Source of the DNA: an uncultured Pseudomonadaceae bacterium
GTDB lineage: Bacteria > Pseudomonadota > Gammaproteobacteria > Pseudomonadales > Pseudomonadaceae
Reading direction: 5' to 3'
Length of the DNA stretch: 13,582 bases
NCBI GenBank assembly: GCA_947630465.1
Contig: CANRHT010000036.1
Coordinates: 1-13,582, forward strand
Shown piece after piece: positions 1-5,871 of the stretch. Every line of letters begins with the position of its first letter. Positions within the stretch are counted from its first letter, which is position 1. Under the pieces are notes generated by a model that was not told the origin of the DNA, searched no databases, and worked only from the letters and a program-made list of their open reading frames with translations. Position numbers and translations under genes: made by a program.

Positions 1-714
1 GAGTACGGTGTGATTCGCGTGGTGGAGAACAATGGTTACCGCTACTTGGAGTTTGGTGATCGTTTTGAGCAGAGCTGTGTGCTCTATGACAATCCGCTGT
101 ATCTCAAGTACGACTACACACGTGCCATGCTGTTGGCCAGTTTGTGTCATGAGCATCCGGAAACAGCGTTGTTTTTAGGTCTGGGGGCTGGCAGCTTGAC
201 TGAGGTGTGTTTAGCCACCTTGCCGCTGGACGATGTGGAGGTTTTAGAACTGCGCGAACCGCTGCCGCGTATTGCCATGCAGCATATGGCGATGAGCGAT
301 GATCCGCGCTTAACCATTCGTATCGGTGATGCTTTGCACTTGATTGATAGCGCAGAAACCGCAGATCTAATTTATTTAGATATGTACACCGATAGTGGGC
401 CTTCAGCAGGGCATTTAGCGTGGGGCTTTTTAACCAAGTGTCAAAATAAATTAAATCTAGGTGGCTGGCTGATTATTAATCAGTGGGCAACGCTGGATGG
501 CAGCCCTCTAGGTGCGGCGTTGCTGCGCGGTTTATTTTATCGCCATTACTGGGAAATTCCGGTCAAAGAAGGCAATGTGATTTTGCTGGTGCCTTCAAGT
601 TTTGAGCAGTATCCCGATCTGGATTTACTGCGTGAGCAAGCCCAGCGCATCAGCGAGCAGTTGGGGTATGACATCAGCTACTTAATTGAAGCCATACGTC
701 CGGCTAGCGGCTAA
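1..714 (+). CDS. Spermidine synthase-like (methyltransferase-fold) protein, 5' end cut by window
   Basis: This looks like a polyamine aminopropyltransferase-type protein with a Rossmann-like SAM/dcSAM-binding domain. Numbering from the GTG at 10, the glycine-rich loop FLGLGAGS is at about 55-62, an acidic strand end VEVLELRE at 76-83, and the active-site-like strand DLIYLDMYTD at 119-128. Conserved GGWLIINQWA (151-160) and PVKEGNVILL (184-193) follow. The reading frame is open to base 1 (codons for EYG precede the GTG), and as I recall, Pseudomonas homologues have a short extra N-terminus with an EYGVIRV- or EFGVIRV-like run. The true start is therefore probably outside the window and the GTG is internal. 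The usual N-terminal beta domain of spermidine synthases is very short here, and the catalytic strand reads LDMYT where genuine enzymes commonly have a VDSxDP-like run. Aminopropyl transfer is therefore not assured and the substrate is unknown. The gene converges on the crotonase gene, and a stem-loop follows the stop directly. Confidence 0.8.
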   Translation, partial: EYGVIRVVENNGYRYLEFGDRFEQSCVLYDNPLYLKYDYTRAMLLASLCHEHPETALFLGLGAGSLTEVCLATLPLDDVEVLELREPLPRIAMQHMAMSDDPRLTIRIGDALHLIDSAETADLIYLDMYTDSGPSAGHLAWGFLTKCQNKLNLGGWLIINQWATLDGSPLGAALLRGLFYRHYWEIPVKEGNVILLVPSSFEQYPDLDLLREQAQRISEQLGYDISYLIEAIRPASG

Positions 715-717
715 CGC

Positions 718-740
718 GCTTGCAGCACTGTGCTGCAAGC
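718..740. terminator. Perfect stem-loop between convergent genes
   Basis: GCTTGCAGC (718-726) pairs perfectly with GCTGCAAGC (732-740) around the 5-nt loop ACTGT, which could close further by one A-T pair. It begins 4 nt after the stop of the spermidine synthase-like gene and 13 nt past the stop of the minus-strand crotonase gene, so it could end transcription from both sides. Neither strand has a clear U-tract after the stem, so termination may be weak or Rho-assisted. Confidence 0.5.
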
Positions 741-752
741 TCAAGGTGAATG

Positions 753-1442
753 TTACATCAACTGAGTTTTATCCAACTCCACAGCACGATCTAAAGCCTC
801 CAGTAGATGCTGGCGCACTTTAAGCTTGGTGTTGCGATGCGCGCGCATATTGATTTTTTTCATCTGTGTGGCCACCGCTTGTGCTGTTTGCAGTAAATCG
901 TGCGCCGCAACCACGTGATCTAAGAAACCTGCGTTAATCGCAGCCTCTGGGCTGAATAATTCACCATTGATCACTGCACGCTGAAAGGCGGGCTGAGTGA
1001 GGCGATCTTTCGCCAGCTCAATACCTGCGTGGTGCATGGTCATACCAATCAGCACTTCGTTGAGACCGATATTAAAAGGCCCGTCCACGCCAATACGGTA
1101 GTCCGCCGACAGCAATAAAAACGCACCCTTAGCAATGGCATGCCCAGAGCAGGCAACGATGATCGGGTAGGGGTGTGCTAACATGCGTCGCGCTAAAGTA
1201 GAGCCCGCCGCCACCAAGTTAATTGCTTGTTCAGGGCTGGCTGTCATAACTTTTAAATCATAGCCGCCGGATAAAATACCGGGCTGGCCGGTCACAATGA
1301 CGATGGCTTTATCGTGCTCAGCTTGATCCAAGCAGCGATTAAATGCGTCAATCATAGCCGGCGAAATGGCATTAACTTTGCCGTTATTTAGGGTTAAGGT
1401 AGCAATGCCTTCGGTACAGCTGTAGTGAATCAGATCGCTCAT
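753..1442 (-). CDS. Enoyl-CoA hydratase/isomerase (crotonase) family protein
   Basis: This is a 229-residue crotonase-fold protein, a little shorter than the roughly 260 residues usual for enoyl-CoA hydratases. The N-terminal strand IATLTLNNGKVNAIS (13-27) is the classic CoA-binding start of the family. SGGYDLK (58-64) sits where the first oxyanion-hole loop (usually GADIK) lies. GHAIAKGAFLLLSADYRIG (100-118) is the second oxyanion segment and GLNEVLIGM (126-134) carries the second catalytic glutamate position (E129). The first hydratase glutamate (rat ECH E144) is replaced by a hydrophobic residue (F108 or L109). With only E129 left, a plain 2-enoyl-CoA hydratase is doubtful, and an isomerase or other crotonase chemistry on an acyl-CoA fits better; that is inference. 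The protein appears cytosolic with no signal peptide. It is a single gene, divergent from the tusA-like gene, and only a weak GGA-type ribosome site lies about 9 nt before the ATG. Confidence 0.85.
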   Translation of the reverse strand: MSDLIHYSCTEGIATLTLNNGKVNAISPAMIDAFNRCLDQAEHDKAIVIVTGQPGILSGGYDLKVMTASPEQAINLVAAGSTLARRMLAHPYPIIVACSGHAIAKGAFLLLSADYRIGVDGPFNIGLNEVLIGMTMHHAGIELAKDRLTQPAFQRAVINGELFSPEAAINAGFLDHVVAAHDLLQTAQAVATQMKKINMRAHRNTKLKVRQHLLEALDRAVELDKTQLM

Positions 1443-1512
1443 GGCATAGAATCCATCTTGTTATTAGTGCCTGCACACTACCCAGCTCTGAATAATAGGT
1501 AAAGCACCAAGG

Positions 1513-1528
1513 CTGACTTGTAAGTCAG
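1513..1528. repeat. 16-nt near-perfect palindrome in divergent intergenic region
   Basis: CTGACTT (1513-1519) and AAGTCAG (1522-1528) are perfect inverted arms around GT. The element lies in the 187-nt gap between the divergent crotonase and tusA-like genes, about 70 nt from the first and 100 nt from the second start. That placement and symmetry suit a dimeric regulator's operator, but no family can be assigned. The rest of this gap holds a T-run (1561-1566) and a TATAAG at 1575-1580 with no matching -35 box. Confidence 0.35.
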
Positions 1529-1629
1529 TGCAGTGCTCAGTACGGCATGCTGCAGCGGGCTTTTTTACCAACGATATAAGGCTTTGCTGCACTACACATG
1601 AACTCAAAGGTAGAACGAAGGTGACACAG

Positions 1630-1866
1630 ATGCTTATAGAAGTTGATGCGCAATTGGATGCCAGCGGTCTTTTTTGCCCTGAGCCGGTGATGATGCTGCA
1701 CACTAAAGTGCGCGAGCTGAGCCCAGGTGCGGTACTTAAAGTGATAGCCACTGACCCATCAACTCAGCGTGATATACCAAAATTTTGTATGTTTTTAGAG
1801 CATGAGCTCCTTGAAAGCAGCGAAAATGACGGCACTTATATGTATTGGATCCGCAAAAAGCTGTGA
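1630..1866 (+). CDS. tusA: TusA/SirA-family sulfur carrier protein
   Basis: This is a 78-residue protein of the TusA family, small cytosolic sulfur carriers that hold persulfide on a conserved cysteine. The signature CPEPVMML starts at residue 16, with C16 the expected persulfide cysteine. The middle [17 protein letters not shown] and the end YWIRKKL are typical of the family. The sequence is very like what I remember of P. aeruginosa PA1006, a TusA-like protein linked to molybdenum/nitrate reductase function, rather than a tRNA-thiolation TusA specifically, so the symbol is used at family level. ATG 1630 was chosen because AAGGTGA (1618-1624) sits 5 nt upstream. GTG 1621 is possible, but it lies inside that ribosome site. 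Upstream in-frame codons back to 1528 do not resemble the family. The nadK start lies 58 nt downstream, so the two genes may be cotranscribed. Confidence 0.88.
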   Translation: MLIEVDAQLDASGLFCPEPVMMLHTKVRELSPGAVLKVIATDPSTQRDIPKFCMFLEHELLESSENDGTYMYWIRKKL

Positions 1867-1924
1867 GTGGTTTAGACGGTTTGAAAAGATTTATTTATTG
1901 AGTTTCAGCTAGGGCGCAGATCAT

Positions 1925-2815
1925 ATGGAACAGTTTCGCAATATTGGCATTATTGGCCGCATGGGTAGCGTGCGTGTTTTGGATACCATTCGCCGCCTGA
2001 AGCGGTATCTGATTGGACGGCACTTGCATGTCATCTTAGAAGAGACGATTGCTGAGATGCTGCCGGGCCATAATTTGCAAACCAGTTCGCGCAAACTGCT
2101 GGGTGAAGTCTGTGATCTGGTTATTGTGGTCGGTGGTGATGGTTCTATGCTGGGTGCAGCGCGCGCGCTGGCTCAGCAAGGTGTGCCGGTATTGGGTATT
2201 AACCGTGGCAGCTTAGGTTTTTTGACGGATATTTCACCTGAACATTTAGAATCGCAAATTTCTGAAGTGCTGGCAGGTAATTACACCGTTGAGCAGCGTT
2301 TTCTATTGGAAACAGAAGTGCGCCGCGATGGTGTGCCAATTGGCCAAGGTGATGCGCTGAACGATGTGGTGCTGCACCCCGGTAAATCCACGCGCATGAT
2401 TGAGTTTGAATTGTTTATTGATGGCCAGTTTGTTTATAGCCTCAAAGCCGACGGTTTGATTATCGCGACGCCCACAGGTTCAACTGCGTATGCGCTCTCC
2501 GCCGGTGGGCCTATTATGCACCCACGCTTGGATGCCATAGTGATTGTGCCGATGTATCCGCACACCTTGTCGAGCCGTCCGATTGTGGTGGATGCCGACA
2601 GCGAGTTAAAAGTGGTGGTGGCTGAAGACATGACGATTTATCCGCTGGTGTCTTGTGATGGGCAAAACCATGTCACTTGTGCGCCGGGCGATACCTTGCA
2701 CATTCAGCGCAAGCCGCAAAAGCTGCGCTTACTGCACCCCTTAGATCATAATTTTTACGCGGTGTGCCGTGACAAGCTCGGTTGGGGCAGCCGCTTGGGT
2801 CAGGATCATAAATAA
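1925..2815 (+). CDS. nadK: NAD kinase
   Basis: ATP-dependent NAD kinase phosphorylates NAD+ at the 2'-hydroxyl to make NADP+; it is cytosolic and essential in most bacteria. The length of 296 residues is normal. The GGDGS motif with catalytic Asp72 is at 70-74, followed by MLGAAR. INRGSLGFLTD (92-102), the ALNDVV segment with the conserved N146-D147 pair, the glycine-rich TPTGSTAY (182-189) and SAGGPI close behind complete the family signature. Similarity to Pseudomonas NadK runs the full length, from RNIGIIGR near the N-terminus to KLGWGSRLG at the C-terminus. AGGG (1911-1914) lies 10 nt before the ATG. The TAA stop shares its last A with the ATG of the metallophosphoesterase gene, which implies translational coupling and an operon start here. 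Confidence 0.97.
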   Translation: MEQFRNIGIIGRMGSVRVLDTIRRLKRYLIGRHLHVILEETIAEMLPGHNLQTSSRKLLGEVCDLVIVVGGDGSMLGAARALAQQGVPVLGINRGSLGFLTDISPEHLESQISEVLAGNYTVEQRFLLETEVRRDGVPIGQGDALNDVVLHPGKSTRMIEFELFIDGQFVYSLKADGLIIATPTGSTAYALSAGGPIMHPRLDAIVIVPMYPHTLSSRPIVVDADSELKVVVAEDMTIYPLVSCDGQNHVTCAPGDTLHIQRKPQKLRLLHPLDHNFYAVCRDKLGWGSRLGQDHK

Positions 2816-3777
2816 TGTGGCTTGATCCGGCGCGCAACTATGACCTGATCGGTGATGTGCACGGTTGTGCCCGCTCATTGGAGCGCTTGCTGGCGCTATT
2901 GGGTTATAGCAAACGTGCTGGCGTATGGCAGCATCCACAGCGCCAAGCCTTGTTTTTGGGTGATTTAATTGACCGCGGCCCGCATATCCGCGAAACCTTA
3001 CTGCTCGTGCATGCCATGGTGGAGGCCGGTCATGCCCATTGTATTATGGGCAATCATGAATACTACGCACTGGCTTGGAATACGCCCTTGCAAGAAGGCG
3101 GTGATGAATATGTACGCGCGCACAATAAGCGTCATGCCCGTTTGCAGCGAGAAACCATCGAGCAATTTGCAGAGCACCCCTATGATTGGGGGGACTTTAA
3201 TGAATGGTTTTTACAGTTGCCGTTGTTTATTGATGCTGAACGTTTTCGTGCTGTGCATGCTTGCTGGGATGAGCGTTTAATCCAGAATCTGCGCACACGC
3301 TTTGTTGATGGGCGTATTGATAGTGAATTTATTCGTCAATCGGCCATCAGCGGCAGTTTAGCGGATCAAACCTTTAACCGTTTGCTGCGTGGAGTGAACT
3401 TGCCGCTGCCCTACGGCATGTCGCAAATAGGGCAGGACGGTTATCGCCGCTCATCGTTTCGCACCAAGTTTTGGCATGATGATCACTCGGCATTAACTTA
3501 CGGTGATGTGGTGTTTCAGCCGGATGCCTTACCTGAGCACATTGCGCAGAAGCCTTTGCCAGCCCAATACTTACGTCAGATTAATAACTATGATGCGCAG
3601 CAACCTTTGTTGTTCGTGGGGCATTATTGGCGGCAAGGCCAACCCAGTTTAATTCGTTCTAATTTAGCCTGTCTGGATTACAGCGCAGTCAACGGCGGCA
3701 AGTTGGTCGCCTACCGCCTCGGCCAAGAAGAGCGTTTGTTGGCGGATCATTTTGTTTGGGTGGATGCCCAAGAGTAA
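2815..3777 (+). CDS. Metallophosphoesterase (calcineurin-like, PP2A/ApaH type)
   Basis: This is a 320-residue calcineurin-like phosphoesterase with two metals in the active site. The motifs are all present and in order: GDVHG (13-17), GDLIDRG (49-55), GNHE (79-82), VHACW with H148 (147-151) and VGH (268-270). The N-terminal half resembles serine/threonine phosphatases of the PP2A class and diadenosine tetraphosphatase (ApaH). A long insertion between the last two histidine motifs (about 150-265) sets it apart from both. The true substrate is unknown; phosphoprotein and dinucleoside polyphosphate are both open. It appears cytosolic. The start overlaps the nadK stop by one base (TAATG), so it is probably translated by coupling with nadK, and the rhomboid gene follows after 11 nt. 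Confidence 0.9.
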   Translation: MWLDPARNYDLIGDVHGCARSLERLLALLGYSKRAGVWQHPQRQALFLGDLIDRGPHIRETLLLVHAMVEAGHAHCIMGNHEYYALAWNTPLQEGGDEYVRAHNKRHARLQRETIEQFAEHPYDWGDFNEWFLQLPLFIDAERFRAVHACWDERLIQNLRTRFVDGRIDSEFIRQSAISGSLADQTFNRLLRGVNLPLPYGMSQIGQDGYRRSSFRTKFWHDDHSALTYGDVVFQPDALPEHIAQKPLPAQYLRQINNYDAQQPLLFVGHYWRQGQPSLIRSNLACLDYSAVNGGKLVAYRLGQEERLLADHFVWVDAQE

Positions 3778-3788
3778 GGATGTAAACC

Positions 3789-4670
3789 ATGAGTTGGAGT
3801 CGCGCCTTACAGGTGACGCTGGATACAGATTTAGCCGCCTTTATCCAAATTTTACAGCACTACGCAATTGCTCACCGCGTTACTGAAGAGAGTGGTGCGC
3901 AGGTGTTGTGGGTGGGCAGTGCCGCATTGGCTGAACAAGTGGAAGAGCTCTATCAGCAGTATCAAAGTGGACAGCTGGTCGCTCCAGCAGCGAGTGCGTC
4001 ACACGCAAAGATGCAGTCTGGTTATCAGACGCTGGGCTTGGTTGCTCAATTGCGCAGAAGTGTGGTGACGGCGGCAGTGATCATCGCCTGCTTGCTGGTC
4101 GCTGCTGTGACCCAGTTAGGGGCTGATTTTGATACGGTGCGCTGGTTTACCTTTAATGATTTCAAGGTTGAAGGTGGTTATATTTACTTTCAAACCTTGG
4201 AGCGCGGTTTAGAGTTGGGCCAATGGTGGCGTTTATGGTCACCGATGCTGTTGCATTTTGGTGTGATGCACCTGGCAATGAATATGCTCTGGTACTGGGA
4301 GCTGGGGCGGCGCATTGAATATCAGCAAGGTAAGCTGTTTTTATTGCTGCTGACCTTGCTCGCGGCGCTGGTGTCTAATGTTATTCAATTTATGTTTTCT
4401 GGTATGTCACTCTTTGGTGGCTTATCCGGTGTGCTCTATGCAGTGCTGGGGCATTGCTGGATTTATCAACGTATTGATCCGCAGGCCAGTTATGCGCTGC
4501 CCAATGGCGTGGTGGCTATGATGCTGATTTGGCTGCTGTTATGCTTGTTTGGCGTCGTGACAGCCTTGGGCTTTGGGCAAATTGCTAATGCGGCGCATGT
4601 CAGTGGTTTAGTGCTGGGTTGTTTAAGTGGTGGTGTGTTTGCGCTGATTGCGCGGCACCGTGCGGCGTAA
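3789..4670 (+). CDS. Rhomboid-family intramembrane serine protease
   Basis: This is a 293-residue rhomboid protease, cutting transmembrane segments within the inner membrane. Residues 1-65 look like the soluble N-terminal domain of GlpG-type rhomboids (hydrophobic pattern ending in LAEQVEELYQQYQSGQ). A linker to about 90 and a first membrane helix (92-109) follow. The L1 region holds the WWRLWSPMLLHFGVMHLAMN block (146-165), with H156, H161 and N165 in the usual positions. The catalytic Ser213 lies in GGLSGV and the catalytic His270 in NAAHVSG, so the Ser-His dyad is intact. The organisation resembles E. coli GlpG and, as I recall, P. aeruginosa PA3086. A strong TAAGGA ribosome site begins at the end of the preceding gene. 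Natural substrates are not predictable from sequence. Confidence 0.92.
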   Translation: MSWSRALQVTLDTDLAAFIQILQHYAIAHRVTEESGAQVLWVGSAALAEQVEELYQQYQSGQLVAPAASASHAKMQSGYQTLGLVAQLRRSVVTAAVIIACLLVAAVTQLGADFDTVRWFTFNDFKVEGGYIYFQTLERGLELGQWWRLWSPMLLHFGVMHLAMNMLWYWELGRRIEYQQGKLFLLLLTLLAALVSNVIQFMFSGMSLFGGLSGVLYAVLGHCWIYQRIDPQASYALPNGVVAMMLIWLLLCLFGVVTALGFGQIANAAHVSGLVLGCLSGGVFALIARHRAA

Positions 4671-4702
4671 TGCCTTTAATTTATTTTGTTTAGGAATCAA
4701 TG

Positions 4703-4981
4703 ATGAAAAGTTTTGCTGATTTAATCCAAAGTATCACGCCTGAAACCTATGAAACTTTAAAATTAGCGATGGAAATTGGTAAGTGGGGCGATGGCACTAA
4801 GCTGACGCAAGAACAGAAAGAGCTGACCATGCAAGCGATGATTGTATGGGAGCAAACCCATTTGCCAGAAGAAGAACGCACCGGTTACTTAGGCGGTCAA
4901 GAATGCGCCAAGCAAACTAAAAAGAAACTCACCGACGCGCAAGCGGCATTGTTTGCCCCTGCCGCCGGAACGCTGCACTGA
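4703..4981 (+). CDS. yeaC: YeaC family protein (DUF1315)
   Basis: This small soluble protein of about 92 residues belongs to the YeaC/DUF1315 family, which is widespread in gammaproteobacteria and has no established function. The hallmark is the helix LKLAMEIGKWGDGTKL followed by TQEQKELTMQAMIVWEQ, close to the corresponding stretch of E. coli YeaC. No membrane segment or catalytic motif is visible. Two ATG codons stand side by side (4700 and 4703). The ribosome site AGGA (4692-4695) is 4 nt from the first and 7 nt from the second, and the second aligns with the start I recall for Pseudomonas homologues, so 4703 is preferred. The TGA stop overlaps the next ATG by one base, coupling it to the DUF2797 gene. 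That tight link suggests a shared process. Confidence 0.88.
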   Translation: MKSFADLIQSITPETYETLKLAMEIGKWGDGTKLTQEQKELTMQAMIVWEQTHLPEEERTGYLGGQECAKQTKKKLTDAQAALFAPAAGTLH

Positions 4982-5826
4982 TGCTGGAATTAGGTCGCGG
5001 CGCCATCAGTAAAATGCAGATTGCTCTCGATGCGCCCGCACAATACAGCTTGCGCTTAGCCGGTGAGCAACATGCACTCAATCCGCTGATTGGCAAAACT
5101 TTGCGTCTAGAGTTTCTAGGCGCGATCAATTGCAGTCATTGCCAGCGCTTAACCAAGAAAAGCTTTGCTCAAGGTTATTGCTGGCCTTGCTTTTCTAAGC
5201 TGGCGCAATGCGACAGCTGCATGATGAGCCCAGAAAAATGCCATTATGATGCCGGTACCTGCCGTGATCCAGAGTGGGCGCAAAACTTCTGCATGACCGA
5301 TCATTTCGTTTATTTAGCCAATTCGACCGGGGTTAAAGTGGGGATTACCCGTGGCACGCAACTGCCAACCCGTTGGTTGGATCAAGGTGCGATTCAGGCG
5401 CTGCCGATCTTTCGGGTTGCGACGCGCCAGCAATCGGGCTTTGTCGAAGATGTGCTGCGCAGTCAAGTGGCGGATCGCACCAACTGGCGAACGCTGCTCA
5501 AAGGTGATGTAGAGCCGATTGATTTAGTTGCCATTCGTGAGCAGTTACTCGACAGTTGCGCGCAGCCTTTACAAGCGCTGCAGCAACGTTTTGGTTTGCA
5601 AGCCATTCAGCCCATTAACGATGTGGATGTACTGGATATCGCCTATCCCGTCGAAGCCTATCCGGCAAAAATCAGCAGCTTTAATTTGGATAAAAACCCC
5701 GTTGCAGAGGGCACCTTGATTGGTATTAAGGGGCAGTACTTGCTGTTTGATACCGGCGTGATCAATATCCGTAAATATACGTCGTACCAGTTGGCGGTCA
5801 GCGTCAATGACAGTGTGGCGGTATAA
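4981..5826 (+). CDS. DUF2797 protein, Cys-rich with GIY-YIG-like segment
   Basis: This is a 281-residue protein matching the DUF2797 family, whose function is not established. A cysteine-rich region runs from 51 to 104: CxxC at 51/54, CxxC at 67/70, CxxC at 77/80, then C87, C94 and C104. This looks like one or two zinc-ribbon-like sites. Directly after it, FVYLANSTGVKVGITRG (109-125), then TRWLDQG with R131, SGFVEDVL with E156, and NWRTLLKG with N168, follow the order of elements in GIY-YIG/T5orf172-type nuclease domains (Y, VKxG, Arg, Glu, Asn). The C-terminal 100 residues are beta-rich and not recognised. No signal peptide or membrane helix is visible. Its ATG overlaps the yeaC stop by one base (TGATG), and pepN follows after a 45-nt gap. 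A nucleic-acid-binding or processing role is an inference from the motif order only. Confidence 0.85.
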   Translation: MLELGRGAISKMQIALDAPAQYSLRLAGEQHALNPLIGKTLRLEFLGAINCSHCQRLTKKSFAQGYCWPCFSKLAQCDSCMMSPEKCHYDAGTCRDPEWAQNFCMTDHFVYLANSTGVKVGITRGTQLPTRWLDQGAIQALPIFRVATRQQSGFVEDVLRSQVADRTNWRTLLKGDVEPIDLVAIREQLLDSCAQPLQALQQRFGLQAIQPINDVDVLDIAYPVEAYPAKISSFNLDKNPVAEGTLIGIKGQYLLFDTGVINIRKYTSYQLAVSVNDSVAV

Positions 5827-5859
5827 GCTGTAAGTTCTTAAGTCAGTGTGTTTTAAGTT

Positions 5860-5863
5860 GAGG
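5860..5863 (+). promoter_or_regulatory. Ribosome binding site that decides the pepN start
   Basis: GAGG (5860-5863) precedes three possible starts: GTG 5863, ATG 5869 and ATG 5872. The GTG uses the last G of the site itself and cannot be served by it. The two ATGs lie 5 and 8 nt downstream. Starting at 5872 gives MRTEQ, the N-terminus I recall for Pseudomonas PepN. Confidence 0.6.
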
Positions 5864-5871
5864 TGTTTATG

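Noticed and set aside
1561..1566. T-run after GC-rich sequence as an intrinsic terminator before the tusA-like gene
   Set aside because: No convincing stem precedes the T-run, and no plus-strand gene upstream would need it.
1575..1580. TATAAG as a -10 box for the tusA-like gene
   Set aside because: No acceptable -35 element at 16-18 nt; it is too weak to list as a promoter.
1528..1629. Longer TusA-like protein starting at ATG 1528
   Set aside because: The added residues do not resemble the family, and AAGGTGA sits 5 nt before the ATG at 1630.
1464..1751. Minus-strand open frame of 95 codons
   Set aside because: It is antisense to the tusA-like gene and its upstream region, with no family resemblance.
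2434..2938. Minus-strand open frames inside nadK and the metallophosphoesterase gene
   Set aside because: They are shadows of clearly recognised genes; their translations show no domain.
5863..5871. GTG start for pepN at 5863
   Set aside because: The GTG overlaps the GAGG ribosome site; ATG 5869 or 5872 fits spacing and the known Pseudomonas N-terminus.
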